Shown here one piece after another: positions 33,320-44,771 of a DNA stretch of 64,000 nt. This DNA comes from Xenoacremonium recifei (taxonomy: Eukaryota > Ascomycota > Sordariomycetes > Hypocreales > Nectriaceae), in contig WOFQ01000052.1 in the NCBI GenBank assembly GCA_012184525.1, positions 62,001 to 126,000 of the forward strand. The letters run 5' to 3'. The translations under genes and the position numbers were made by a program. The notes beneath the pieces were generated by a model. The model was given only the letters and a program-made list of their open reading frames with translations, ran no database searches and was not told where the DNA came from. Every line of letters begins with the position of its first letter. The first letter of the stretch is position 1.

Positions 33320-34193
33320 GTTGGATGATGATATTGCTGAATATCATCGGCCACGAAGGTAGCAAGAGGGCGACGACAAGATGAAGAAGTATTAAAGGAG
33401 ACGAAACATGGCTTCGGACCATGACTTGACTCCGACATCCCGTATTTCCCGTCACTTTTGGGGACAATACTGTACATCTCATTTGCGGTGGTGGCACTGG
33501 CGCTTGGCTTAGCATTGTTGGGCTTCATATTGTTCTTCGATCCCGGTCAGCCCCCTTGCTTTGGGGACGTGCGGGCCAAAACCCAAACACTTGTCTGGAA
33601 GACACGATGGAAGACTTTGCAGTGCAATATTCAATAAGAGAAACAAAGAACTCGTGCTCAAACGTATTTTGTATTAGTTTCGAGGGCATTCAGGTGGTTG
33701 GGGCAGAAGATGCTGCAGCGATAAGTTGGTGAAGTGAGTGAGGCTTGAAGTCACCTGCATGTCACCCTAAGGCAGGAAGAACAATCAATCTAGGCGGCCA
33801 GGGCAATTACCCTACCTCGTCCTACCGGATGACTCAGCCTTGAAACCAGATCAGTAAAATGCGACAGAATAAATCTTCAAGATCCAAAAAGGGAATAAAA
33901 GTCGCGAAAACAATTCTTGGTGTGGTCGTCTCTGCGAGAAATGTCACGAGCTTTGCTGCGCCAACTTGAAGCGTCCAGGCGCTTCGAGCCAATGCTAGCT
34001 TCACAGTGTGTCACTACAGTGTCGGCGTGTCGCACGCACTATGCGCTGATATCATCGTCACTGCCCCTCCATGCCCAAGGAACATTGCCCCACCTTGCGT
34101 TCAAGATTTTGCTACCAAACAGGCAGACGGCGACATCAAATCGACGAGACATACCCAGAATACCCTCATCACCCATAAGCACTCGTATCAAGG
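33320..34193. other. Divergent promoter, STE6-like and PBDC1 genes
   Basis: Probably both 5' UTRs. A minus-strand frame up to 33528 may be an alternative first exon of the ABC gene. No RNA gene was seen. Confidence 0.5.
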
Positions 34194-34861
34194 ATGGATC
34201 CTCTCCAGAACATGACCTCGGGTCCTGTCCCCAAGGACTTTGACGCCGAGAACGCGCCAAACAACGAAGACGTGAGCATTGCAGCCCAAGCAGCCTAACA
34301 GGAACAACGACTCACAGAGAGAATCTAGATCGAGAAGCAATTCGCCGTCAAGGGTTGGTAACCTACCTATCCTCCAACAGCACATAATACTCACACTACC
34401 CAGCCGTTCAGCACCTCGACACCTACTGGAACATCCTCTCGCGCGTCAAGGGCTCGTCCCTCCGCCTCACCAAGTTTGACGACGACATCTTGGAGCACCT
34501 CAAAACAGACTTCCCCGAATTCGACCCGGCCGAGACCATCAATGAGGACGAGATGAAGAGCAAGAGCGGCAAGTCGCGGTGGCGCAAGTTCATGATGGCG
34601 TACGAGAAGACGGTGGACGACTACAACTTCGGCACTATGCTGCGGAATAACCCCAAGGTCTACTACGAGGAGCACACGACGATTTTCGGTGAGTTTGTTT
34701 GTGTAAAACAGAGATATCGTGAAGGGCTGAAGTGGCTAACGGCGGTGAAAGTCCCCCGGATGCAGTTCTACGCTGTCGAGATTGCGCGGAACCGAGCTGG
34801 CTTGAACGACTGGATCTACGAGAAGTACCAGGCCGACCTGGCCAAGGCCAAGGCCAAATAA
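34194..34861 (+). CDS. PBDC1/Ypl225w (Chp1) homologue, eEF1A chaperone
   Basis: Four exons (34194-34271, 34329-34353, 34404-34688, 34752-34861) encode 165 residues; exon 2 is only 25 nt. The family is recognised from FDAENAPNNEDIEKQFAVKA, then VQHLDTYWNILSRVKGSSLRLT, KWRxF-like RWRKFMMAYEK, VDDYNFGTMLR and VPRMQFYAVEIARNRAGLND. Known: yeast Ypl225w/Chp1 acts co-translationally on the GTP-binding domain of nascent eEF1A. The length matches the family. It is transcribed away from the STE6-like gene. Every splice junction restores a conserved family block, which supports the model. Confidence 0.92.
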
Positions 34862-35540
34862 GTAAGCTCTGTACCACGAATGTACAAACGATCGACAACG
34901 ACAACGATTCACGACAAAAAGGCGCCGGTGACGAAAAGAGCACCAAGGAGCGGCCTCCTAGGGTAGAAGGTTGGGTACTGGGAATTCAGCGACGAGGTTG
35001 CTGCAAGGGCGTTTTATGGGATACTTGAGCGCAAAGTTGCAACATAGCTATCATGTGAGACGAGCATACAAGCGTGGACTACCGCGAAACTTTCCGAGAT
35101 ATTGCTAGACAGACTGCAGTGATGCCCGCCCAGCTATTGAATCCCCAACGCGCAGCATCCTGGATACAATGCTCTCCTTTCAAGGCCAATCTTCAAGTGA
35201 CTTGACTTTTTTTCCCAGTTTATCTCAAATGCTTACCAACATCTTAGCCAGCTCCAATGTGAGCTGTTTACTTGAGCGATAGGATCGAATGTCATCGACA
35301 GTGGCGCCAACCTTTTCACCTCCCGCGGCTCCGGGAACTATGACGAGTCCCGAACTCTGTTCTGCACCCGGGACAAAGAGTCCAAACGAGGCTGTCGGGT
35401 TGTTAACTTGAACACGGTGCGGGGAGCGGTGATATAGGCTGTGAATCACAGTCATACTGCGTGCTTACACGAGTCGCTTGAGCCTCAATTTCTAGCAAAC
35501 AAACACTGCACACCAACATCATAGCTTCTCCCTCACCACC
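34862..35540. other. Spacer between PBDC1 and orphan gene
   Basis: Contains the PBDC1 3' flank and the promoter of the gene at 35541. Nothing else recognisable. Confidence 0.5.
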
Positions 35541-37148
35541 ATGGAGTCTCCCTCCGGCCCTGGCCTCACTCTGTCTCTCACCCTCACCCGCTCTCGCTCC
35601 CGCTCCCACTCCCTCCGCTCACCAACGCCCTCAATCCCTCCGCCAGTCCCTCCTCTCCCCCAGCTTGCTCCCCAGCTTCCCCCCTGGGACCGCAGCTTCG
35701 ACGCCGTCTACCACAAGCACACCACGCCGCGCTCTCCCGCCCTCACCTGGTCGGCCAACCTCGATGGCTTCTTTGCTGCACACGCCCGCGAGCGGCCCTG
35801 CGAGGGATACTTCCGCCTGCCAGACAGTGTGCGCCGACGCATTGCTCTGCATGTGTCGTCCTCCTTGCTTCCGGTGCGTCCCGTGCGGCTTAATGGTCGG
35901 GCTTTTGATCGGCTGGTGTGGCGCGAGAACGACCTGCAAGCGTTTCGACGTGTCTTCTTACCCTTGACGGGCTATCTCGCCGTGTCGTTCGCTTTCCGCG
36001 CGGATATCCTGGTGACGTTCCTCGCAGAGAGCGTCTTCCACGCAACATTGTCGCCGTTCGTGACGCCAGAGCTGAGCCCGCTCGTCACGTCTTGGCTGGA
36101 CATCTACGGCCCGTTCATGCAGAGCATTGTGCTCGAACTCGACATGACAAAGCTAGGTTTTGGGCCCAAGGCAGAAGCCGCCGAGTTGTTGACTCTGGAG
36201 GAGCGGATCGAGGAGTTACTCTTGGATTTTGTCGATTCTCAGCTTAGGAGGGAAGAGTGTCGACCCCTGGGGAGTCTCGTGCTGCTCTGTCGTCGATTCC
36301 ATGGCCGCAGAGACGTCCCTCGGCCGAAGAGCATAGCAGAAGCACGACCCGGGACACCCATTCCAAACGAACATCCCGAAGGCCATGGGATTGCCGACAA
36401 AGCCACCGAATCCTCGCCTCGATCCTCTTCTTCCTCCGGCGACCACAAAGAGGGCGAGTCTGGCGACACTCTCATCTCACCCTCCTCCTCCTCACCAACC
36501 CTCCGCCGCAACTCCGCCATAAAAGCCCCCCTCTCCCCCGACGAAGATCCTCCCCCTGAATACTGCCCTGATATCTCCCTCACCATCTGCAATCAGCTTC
36601 TCCGCCTGCGCGACCGCATCGACTCTCTCCGCATGTGCGGCTTCAGCGAATCCTATACCAACCGCTTCATCGCGACGCTCTTCCCTCAGGCGCGGGACCG
36701 CCCAGAACTGCACTCCTATCGCGTCGCGCCCTCGACTGTTTGGCCGCGTCTAGTAGGACAAAAGTCGCTCGTTGATATGGGTGACGGATGCCTCGAGATC
36801 GACGACCACGACATTCCCCTTCTAGATGGCTCCGCATCGTTGTATGAAGGGTGCATCCAACTTCCGCCTCCTGTACTTGACCGCCACGGCCGTCCTTCTT
36901 TGCCGTTAGTCGTCGAGTCGCTGCATCGGACACGGAGCTGCTACACGTTAAGCTCGGGGAGGGCAAGCTCAGGAACGCCCTCAGCGCGGACAGTGTCTGA
37001 AGGGTTCGCGTCGTCACCTCGATCCTCGGTTGCGATATCGATGGCATCAAGTAGTGATCGGAAGGGATTTAAGGGATTCTTGAACAAGTATGGACGATCC
37101 AAATCAACACGGAGACTATTGTCTAGGGACGTGTCTGCGACTTTGTGA
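35541..37148 (+). CDS. Conserved fungal protein of unknown function, Ser/Pro-rich
   Basis: A single exon of 535 codons with a good start context (CACCATGG). The N-terminus (1-50) is Ser/Arg/Pro-rich. A folded region (about 75-260) with alternating hydrophobic helices follows, containing CEGYFRLPDSVRRRIALHV and an acidic helix ERIEELLLDFVDSQL. A disordered Ser-rich stretch (about 270-345) comes next, then a second folded block containing LTICNQLLRLRDRIDSL. The tail is Ser/Lys/Arg-rich and ends KGFLNKYGRSKSTRRLL. There is no signal peptide, transmembrane span or known catalytic motif. The composition is consistent with a phospho-regulated cytoplasmic or nuclear protein. It converges on the MFS gene at 37390. 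I do not recognise the family. Confidence 0.8.
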   Translation: MESPSGPGLTLSLTLTRSRSRSHSLRSPTPSIPPPVPPLPQLAPQLPPWDRSFDAVYHKHTTPRSPALTWSANLDGFFAAHARERPCEGYFRLPDSVRRRIALHVSSSLLPVRPVRLNGRAFDRLVWRENDLQAFRRVFLPLTGYLAVSFAFRADILVTFLAESVFHATLSPFVTPELSPLVTSWLDIYGPFMQSIVLELDMTKLGFGPKAEAAELLTLEERIEELLLDFVDSQLRREECRPLGSLVLLCRRFHGRRDVPRPKSIAEARPGTPIPNEHPEGHGIADKATESSPRSSSSSGDHKEGESGDTLISPSSSSPTLRRNSAIKAPLSPDEDPPPEYCPDISLTICNQLLRLRDRIDSLRMCGFSESYTNRFIATLFPQARDRPELHSYRVAPSTVWPRLVGQKSLVDMGDGCLEIDDHDIPLLDGSASLYEGCIQLPPPVLDRHGRPSLPLVVESLHRTRSCYTLSSGRASSGTPSARTVSEGFASSPRSSVAISMASSSDRKGFKGFLNKYGRSKSTRRLLSRDVSATL

Positions 37149-37389
37149 CGGGGCGTTCTACCGCTTTTCTGCCTACCCAAAAGTAGACTGCATGTACATC
37201 AGATATATAGATTCATTAGACAAGAGATATTGAAATTTCATTACTCATTGATTTCCCTCGCTCTTCTTTTCCGTATTGACAGTTTTATGATCCTCCGTTA
37301 TGTTTTTATAGTCATCGCTTAGATCTAACAAAAGCCGCTTTCATGGGGTATATCAAAGTTCCAGAATCCAAATGGACAGACATTTTCAA

Positions 37390-39275
37390 TTATTGCAAAG
37401 ACTAGAGACATTTGTTAGCACAAATCAGAAAAACAAGTATTGGTTGCAGCCACTCACAATAGCAAAGCTACTCCGCGCCCGAATCCTCTCTCCGAAAAAG
37501 ACCAACACCCAGGGCGTCAGCGTCATGACGGTGGCAATCCCAGCCAACAATCCTCCAGCGCCCTTGAGCCCTAGGTTGTTGAACATGGTGCTCGTTATCA
37601 CGGGAAACGCACCGCCAAGAACATTTCGACAAAAGCCCTGTGCCGCCAGCGCCGACGATGCATAGATGTGGTACGTGTCGGCCAGGTAGTTAAAAGTTGC
37701 CAGGTACACCGAATAGATGCCCCAGTTAGCGAATCCCAAGCCAATTGCCTGAGCGTGTCCACTCTGGCTGGCAGGGCTCAGAAAAGCGCCATAGAGACCG
37801 AGCGGGAGCAGTGCCGTACTGAGACAAGCGAAGTACAGTCTTGCTTCCGGAGACTCAGCTGGAAACTTGCGTCTGACAAACGCCCAGAATCCCTTGTTTG
37901 AACGTTCGACACCCTCGGGCGCTTTGCTCTGCCACCGAGAAGATTTGATCAACTTTTCTTGCCAGATGCCAGTCACCGTTGCCGCCACGGCGGACGCGCA
38001 AATCGCAATGTAGATACGGCTCGACATCTCAAAGTCGTCGGGGTATAAGTATGGGACCACTGCAAATGAGAGATAGAGAATTCCCCAAGAGAAGGCAGCC
38101 CACATGGAGAAGAAGAAGACGACAGGCTCAGTAAAGAGCAGGTAGAAGGGCCGCTGGATCGACGTAGACATCATGACCACCAGCGAGGCCCGCTCTTCAT
38201 CCTCCTTCACAACCCATCGAATGCGACAGAGACGTCGTCGTGGCCGTTGGTTTTCGAACTCGACACCCTTAACCTCAATGGCGCCGGGCTGGAGAGTTGT
38301 TGCTGAGGAGTCAGAGTTCGGTTCAGCTTCCAGCTCCTGGTCTCCCACCCAGACTCCATACGCCCCAGACGCCTCAAGTTCTTCGTACCACTTGTTGAGG
38401 ACCCTCGCCTTCTTTGATAGCAGGACCGAAGCTCGACTCTCACGAAACAAAACGACGAGAGCGACCACTAGTAGTCCATCCAAGATGACCTGGTGCCAGA
38501 AACTCCATTTCCACGCTTGGGTCCCGTCACTCAGGTCCTGTATGAAGGCTGCGGCCACGAGGGGGCCACCGCCGGTACCCAGGAGAACGCAGCCGCTGAA
38601 CAGAGCCATAGGCGTGTTCCGTTCTTCTTTCGGCCAAACATCCGCAATGACACCTCCAACCACAGAGCTGAACACTGAGCCACCACAACCAACGAGGAAC
38701 CGGCAAATGAGCATGCCGGCGAGGTCCGGCATCACAGAGCAGGCAGCCTGGAAGACGACAAAGATGAGACCAGCAACCGCGAAGACGGGATATCGTCCCC
38801 ATATCTCAGATATCGGTGCCAATGCCATTGGGGCAACAGCGAAGCCCGCACAGAACGTCGTGATACCGAAGAGAACTCCCGTGTGGCTTGTGTGAAGGTC
38901 TTTAGCCATAAGCCGCGACGGAGGAGAGTAGGTACTGGCCGAATAGGCCGTGAGGAATGTCGCAGCGCATGACAATGCGAGGCAGACATTCTTTCGAGTT
39001 GTTGACCAAGTGAAGGGCGAGACGTAAGGCTTCAGATTCGGGCACAGAGGAAGCTGTGTATCTTCTGATAGACCAACCTCTCTCGGAGTCGGAGGTAGCG
39101 GCAGATCACTACTAGGAGTGAGATATAGGTACGATATTGGACTGTCGCTGGGCAACTTCGAGTCGGGTTGGTCGGGAGTGTGCTTCTCGTCCCTGGCTAC
39201 CTCCAACTCGCTTGGTTCGAGCCCGATGGTTTCCCGATACCCATGTGGCTCATGGTGGTGATGATGTAGAGTCAT
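37390..39275 (-). CDS. MFS transporter, DHA1 type (second copy class)
   Basis: Exons on the minus strand: 37458-39275 and a 12-nt terminal exon 37390-37401, giving 609 residues. The start is the ATG at 39275; the open frame extends six codons further only with a non-ATG codon. The N-terminus has a run of five histidines and about 100 cytosolic residues. Then 12 spans with motif A variant APISEIWGRYP, motif C-like LLGTGGGPLVAA, and a 12-span end containing YLADTYHIYASSALAAQGFCRN. The intron before the last exon has a perfect GTGAGT donor, a GCTAAC branch point and TCTAG acceptor; splicing ends the protein in SLQ, whereas retention ends it in a different 10-residue tail. Substrate is unknown; drug or metabolite efflux is the family norm. 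Confidence 0.9.
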
Positions 39276-40712
39276 CCTGATCAATTCCGCCAATGTCGGT
39301 GTCTTTTCTGCAATGTCAACACTGTACGCGGTGAACTGCTTTTGACGTAGTGTCGTATATAGCTACGTGCTATATCGCAGAGGGCGCAGACACTCGTTCC
39401 GATGCAGCCCCCAGGACGGCGAAGGTGGGAGGAAACTTGAACAGATCTTTGGAAGATGAAGAAAAGCTCAACGGTCCGTCAATTGGGGCAAAACCCCCAT
39501 CTTTGGGAAGACGGGCATAGGGACGGAAAGGGAGGCAAGGCTCGAAGCGGGACCGCAAACGGGAATAAGAGCCGGATAGCAGGGATCCATCACTCATTTT
39601 CAATTCATGTTGACAAAAGGGCCCACGATGCTGGGGCCAAATGGGGTTCTCACCTCGGGCAACTGACGGAAGGGAGCTTGGAGCTCTTATCAAAGACTGA
39701 GAAGGGTTCAACGAGATGGGAAGGTGGTGTAGGGCGGAGCGTATGTGTCCAAGGCCCCCTGTATCGTGATATCTTGATATAACACATGGAGTTTTCGAAC
39801 GACAGGGAAAAGCCCCAATCAAATAGCCATCATCCGGGCTTCGTGAACTGGTTCTCAGGGCCATTGCCTTCCAAGCAAGTGTTGTCGAGGCCATTGGTCC
39901 CCGATCCCGAACTGATGCCGAACAGACATGCTCCGGGGCCGTCTACTCGTCCGTCTGACCCCTCACAAAGACTGCAAAAATCTGCAGGGCGTCGGCATCG
40001 GGGTCCATTCTGGGAACGTGCTGAGCATAGACGTGCCGAGCGGATTTCTCCAGACTGGGGTTCGAGCGCATAATCCCGGGAATAAGCTGGCAGCTGACAG
40101 GCGGAGGAGCTGATGGTTAGTTCAAGCTCAAGAGTGGGAGACTCTAAACCCGACTATTACCGGTATCTGTATCTCTTAGCGCTTAGAATTGGCCGGCGGG
40201 GAGATCCCAGCGTAGATCTTGCAGCGGCAGTGTCGAGAACGTCATGCTGCCGTCGTTGTTGGAGACTCGGTTCAGGTTCGGATGGCGTCGGTCCTCGGGC
40301 AGTGCATTGGTAAGCGTGTTTTATACATACTGCGTCTTGCATAGCTCATGATGTGACTTTTAAGACAATTGAGGGGTCTTTTAAGGAGGTTCTTGATGGT
40401 TTGGTGAGGAAGTGAGATTGGAGGAGTTCAAAGGTCGTTGAGCTTAGTCCTTGCACAGGAAAGAAGAAGAGGAGCACATGATCTTGTGCAACCTCACCTC
40501 AGGCATCAGCCAGCACCTGCAATCTCACATGTGCATCTACGGTCTCCTTCTCTCAAACATTTTGGCAGACAATCTATTCCCAAAAAAAAACGATTAACCC
40601 ATTAAAATGACATATTCCTGATCCGTTTCTTTTCTCTTTGGTAACCCCTCCATGTTCATATACCGGCATTCTTGGTCTATTCGTTAGACGTCGCTTACTC
40701 GCTCGCTCGATC
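39276..40712. other. Spacer between MFS and DUF1769 genes
   Basis: 1.4 kb with only short frames on both strands (39370-39894, 39456-39782, 40113-40313), none with a domain. It holds the MFS promoter and the 3' flank of the DUF1769 gene. No repeat or RNA gene was found. Confidence 0.5.
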
Positions 40713-41890
40713 TTAATCAATATCGCTTTCACTCGTCTTCTCATAGCCGTCTTCGCCATACTTGGGCCCGAACTTCTCGCCCGCAAGCTTCAGCGCCTCC
40801 ATTTCGTCGACGGGGCCATCATCTCCCTCTTCCACGGGAATCTCACGCCTATGCGCCAGCGACTCCTTGGCACCCTCCTTGAGGCTGCCGTCCTCATCGA
40901 CGTAGTCCTTGTGATAGAGTGTGAAAAGCACCACAAGGTAGGTCTCCTCGGTGGTCTTGTTGCGTAGGACGTATCTAAGCTGGTGTGAGCGTCTCTTGCC
41001 GGAGCTGAGACGAGAAGAAAGAAGCGTAAGAAAGATGTTCTAAAAGAAAAGCGTTGCCCGAGTGCTCTCAAAGAGACTCAAGGGTCGCAGGGGGTGACGA
41101 CGCTTTTGGTACAACGAGATGCATAGGGTGCTTACCTGAGGCCCTGGCCGTCCCAGTACTTCATGATGGGCAGCTGGAAGCCGGGCAACTTGAGCGCCAA
41201 GTTGGCAAAGTCAAGGTAGGGGTTGAAGAAGTCGAACGTGTACGTCCGATCGTACTCAAACACCCATTTCTCCTTGCTATCCTCCCTCAACGCCCACTTC
41301 ATACGTGCCTTGTTAGCCGCCGGCGCTCCAGCATCCTCACGGAATTGCATGCCGGCCTCGTCACCACCCTCCTCGACCCAGATGCCACCCTTGGCCTCGT
41401 CGAACTCGCCAGACCCGACATGGATGGTGTTGAAGGAGCTCAACGCAGGACCATACAGGTAGGGCCTGTCGGCGTACGCATCGCCCTCCAGGCCTGGATC
41501 GATCCACCAGCGCACGATACTCATGGCAGTGTTGAAGCCGGGCGGCAGACGGTCGCGGATGGGGTGGTCAAAGTCATTGCCGAACTGCAGGTCCGATGCC
41601 TTGATGCCGGCAGAGTCGTCATCATCGCCAGCAGGCTTTCGGGGCGTAAAACGGAATGAGATGCTGTACTGGTCCTGGTTGTAGGCGTGCGGCTCCGTGG
41701 CAAAGTAAGCCGAGGTCTCGGGCGAGCCGCGCGGAAGACCCTTGTAGTCCTGGATGCGGACGTTGAGGTCGATCTCAGCGGTATCTGTCTTGACGGTGAC
41801 AGGCTTGGCAACGTTGACCGGAACCTCGATGTGGTCGTCATCGTCGTAGCCCGGACCAGCCGTGATGCGTAGGACGAAGTTTTCAGCCAT
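40713..41890 (-). CDS. DUF1769-family protein
   Basis: Exons on the minus strand: 41136-41890 and 40713-40974, giving 338 residues. The 161-nt intron uses donor GTAAGC and an acceptor giving GLRYVLRNKTT; a nearer upstream AG does not keep the frame. The protein begins MAENFVLRITAGPGYDD, followed by a beta-rich region with VNxxKPVTVKTDTAEIDLNVRIQDYKGLP, then WVFEYDRTYTFDFFNPYLDF and an acidic C-terminus. This layout (an N-terminal C2-like ITAGPSYD start and a C-terminal FNPYLDF block) is that of DUF1769, widespread in fungi and without a known activity. No signal peptide or span is visible. It is divergent from the alpha/beta hydrolase at 43201 across a 1.3-kb spacer. Confidence 0.82.
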
Positions 41891-43200
41891 GTTGAAGTCG
41901 CTGAAGACCTTTTGCAGACTAGTTGGTGAGACGTTGGTGAGCCGTAGCGACTCGTCAAATTCTGATACCGGAAGAATGGATCTTGAAAAGCGACCACACT
42001 GCACTGACACACTGCAAGATCAGCCAGGCCTAGCGCGCGGACAACGACCGATCGATCAACAGCGGGAAGTCAAGACACTATAAAAGCACAACGTCCATGA
42101 CCCGACTCGGCGAATATATGACGTGAGGTGTTTTTTCCTCGTTCCGGAACGACGCTGGCCTGCGATTGGATGCGCGTGTCAGTTCTCAGCCGTCGACGCA
42201 GTCACCTACCCTGGAGAAGTCTCCAGCCGACTTTCGATTTCTGCGCGGCGTGGCGTGTGCTCTGCGTGTGTTTTGCGTGCTGTGTTGCGGGTGGATGCAT
42301 CTTTGAGGTGTCTTGCAGAGGATTGAGGGCTCACCGCTGCGATGTTGGTGTTGATGCGTCCCGGATCTTCTCACCGCCAGACGCACAAGAGAGGCTGGGG
42401 TGAGATGCTTGGGACGCTTTTACAAGGAAATGCCTGGTAGTAAGACTACGCTGCGAAGGAATACCGTGACACGCATGTTACGGTACTCGCTGCGAAGGTG
42501 TGCTATCTAGCTCATCGGGCACTCGAAGCAGCATCTATCTAAACCGCCCGAGATACGTGATGGCTTGGGAATCACATGCAAATCATGGAGCAGCAATCGA
42601 TAACGATAGACTCGATTACTACGTGTTCCTTCCTGAGATGCATGGAGTGGTGCGATTGGAGTGACAGCTTCGATCGATATCCCCGCTGTAGCACGATAGT
42701 ACCTGATATTCCCGTTGGTTCCTGGCCGCGATCATCAATCAAAGCGGCATTTATCCGGCCTTTAGCATAAACATATTGATCAAGAGAGTGAATCTGATTG
42801 AGCCACGTCTTGTTGGGATTTGGCCTCCAAGAATCGACGATCCCATCCCTCAGGTCCCTGAAGGGCTGAGATTCCCCGCTGAAACGCCCTATAAGCTCAA
42901 GTGTCAGAGCCAGCCCAGTTGGGCCTGGGGCAGCAGCGTGGGACCTGAACGGATCCCTGTAAGAACTTCCCCAACAACCTCCATCCATCACCTGTCATCA
43001 TCGTCATCACCGAGCCCATCAAGTCCCTCACAATACAATGAGTCGGGCTTTCCGGCAAGACTCGAGAGAGCTGCGGGCTTTAACACTTCTGACCTAATAT
43101 TTGCGATCATTACACGGGTTCATAGCTCGATCTGCCATCGAAGGCAGTACCTGGACGGCGTCATCTGGATTCAGAGCTGCAGTCAAATGCATCGTTAACA
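41891..43200. other. Divergent promoter, DUF1769 and hydrolase genes
   Basis: No supported gene. It contains a 24-bp hairpin flanked by 11-bp direct repeats (42449-42498). Several short frames on both strands lack domains. Confidence 0.5.
42449..42498. repeat. Hairpin bracketed by 11-bp direct repeats
   Basis: Direct repeats CGCTGCGAAGG lie at 42449-42459 and 42488-42498. Between them, at 42462-42485, 10-bp arms (TACCGTGACA and TGTTACGGTA, one mismatch) flank a 4-base loop. It could be a dimeric-regulator site. Confidence 0.7.
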
Positions 43201-44718
43201 ATGATCGGAACCTCATTTCCCGAATGGATATTCATTCGCCTGTCTATCCTCTTCCTACGCTACACACCCCTCATCTACAGCCTCGCCTTGCTGGCTCTGC
43301 TCCTCACCTACTACCAAGAGGCCCTTAACCTCGTCTCCGCCCAAGTCCTCGGTGCACTGCTCCTCGCCGAGGCGCTTTATTATGTCGCAATCTACCGTCC
43401 CTTCCAGGCTCGCCTTCGCAACGCAGCCGAGCATCCGCCGCCACTGAATCGCCAGGAGCGCAGAGCGCTGTTTGATCGTTGTCTGGGGAATGTCCCGGCG
43501 CCGGAGCTCTATCTGCAGTGGTGGTTCCTGGGCGCTGACCGAGATGAGATCCGACGAGAGAACGTGCATGAGTTCTTCCTCTGGGGCTTCTTTGAGCGGG
43601 GTCAGGAGCCCAGCGAAGACGATGACGACGAGGTTGAGCAGGAAATTGATGAGTACGTCTCGATCCTCGAACAGCGGCTGGGCCGAGCGTTTGAACCTGG
43701 CCGGGGAAACGCCAAGTGTCTCCGCCTCACATTCGACGACATTCACACGACTTATCGGAGCCTGGCCTGGTACATGATTGTCTTCGGCATCGACCTAGCT
43801 ACTCATTTGGCCTTTTTGCTGCTCGGCTTCCAGTATTTTAGCCGGTCTCGCGGTGCCGCGATGCGTATCTTCCCTCCACGGCCGCAGGAGCTGGTCTCCC
43901 ATCGCCAGTCGCCTGCGCCTGAGCTGAGCTATTGGTACCGTCCTCATTCAGCTCCGGACCAGGTACCAGTCGTTTTCTTCCACGGTATCGGCATCGGACT
44001 CTGGACGTACGTGAGGTTCCTCGCAGGGATACACAAGGCGAACCGGGTGGGCCAAGGGAAGATTGGAGTCATTGCTCTTGAGATTCTGCCCATCTCGTTC
44101 CGGCTTTATGCGCCAATCCCTAGCAAACCCGAGTTTCTCGAACAGATGACAGCAATACTGAATCACCACCGATGGGAGAACGTCACTGTGGTATCTCACT
44201 CATACGGCTCGGTGCTCACGACACATATGCTGCACTCGCCTCAAATGCAACATCGCATTCAGTCTGTTGTGCTTATCGATCCCGTGACCATCCTGCTGCA
44301 CCTTCCTCATGTCGCATACAACTTCACTCGACGGCATCCTAAGAGGGCTAACGAGTGGCAACTGTGGTACTTTGCCAGCACTGACCCGGGCGTGGCACTG
44401 TGCCTGGGTCGTCATTTCTTCTGGCGTGAAAATATCATTTGGAAAGATGAGCTTTTATGTATGAGGCGCGATGGTCGGAGAGCAAACAGAAAGGTCGTGG
44501 TCTGTTTGTCGGGCAGAGACCTGATTGTTGACACTGCGGCGGTTGCGGAGTACCTCGAGGGAAGCCCACGAGACTCCCCGGCAGACTTCGTTGAGGAGCA
44601 GTCTGATGACAAGGTACAGGTCGTACACTTCCCCAAGTTGGATCACGCCCAAGTCTTTGACCATCCTCCGGAATGTGAACGGGTCATACAAATGATCAAG
44701 TCGAGTTGCAACACCTGA
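43201..44718 (+). CDS. Membrane-anchored alpha/beta hydrolase
   Basis: A single exon of 505 codons. Hydrophobic stretches near residues 24-41 and 48-66 and a third near 193-214 suggest membrane anchoring. The hydrolase domain (about 245-500) shows the oxyanion-hole strand VVFFHGIG (H261, G262), nucleophile elbow VSHSYGS (S334), acid GRDLIVD (D440) and base LDHAQVF (H482), so the triad looks complete. The region before it is acidic (EDDDDEVEQEIDEY). The elbow SxSxG with Ser instead of Gly at the first position is seen in some lipid-acting and epoxide-hydrolase-like members. Substrate is unknown. Such fungal proteins are usually annotated simply as alpha/beta hydrolases. It converges on the cupin gene with 53 bp between stops. 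Confidence 0.85.
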   Translation: MIGTSFPEWIFIRLSILFLRYTPLIYSLALLALLLTYYQEALNLVSAQVLGALLLAEALYYVAIYRPFQARLRNAAEHPPPLNRQERRALFDRCLGNVPAPELYLQWWFLGADRDEIRRENVHEFFLWGFFERGQEPSEDDDDEVEQEIDEYVSILEQRLGRAFEPGRGNAKCLRLTFDDIHTTYRSLAWYMIVFGIDLATHLAFLLLGFQYFSRSRGAAMRIFPPRPQELVSHRQSPAPELSYWYRPHSAPDQVPVVFFHGIGIGLWTYVRFLAGIHKANRVGQGKIGVIALEILPISFRLYAPIPSKPEFLEQMTAILNHHRWENVTVVSHSYGSVLTTHMLHSPQMQHRIQSVVLIDPVTILLHLPHVAYNFTRRHPKRANEWQLWYFASTDPGVALCLGRHFFWRENIIWKDELLCMRRDGRRANRKVVVCLSGRDLIVDTAAVAEYLEGSPRDSPADFVEEQSDDKVQVVHFPKLDHAQVFDHPPECERVIQMIKSSCNT

Positions 44719-44771
44719 GAAGATATTTGTTCCAGGCCAGGATGTGCGGAAATACTCTCTCTCGAGTGGTT

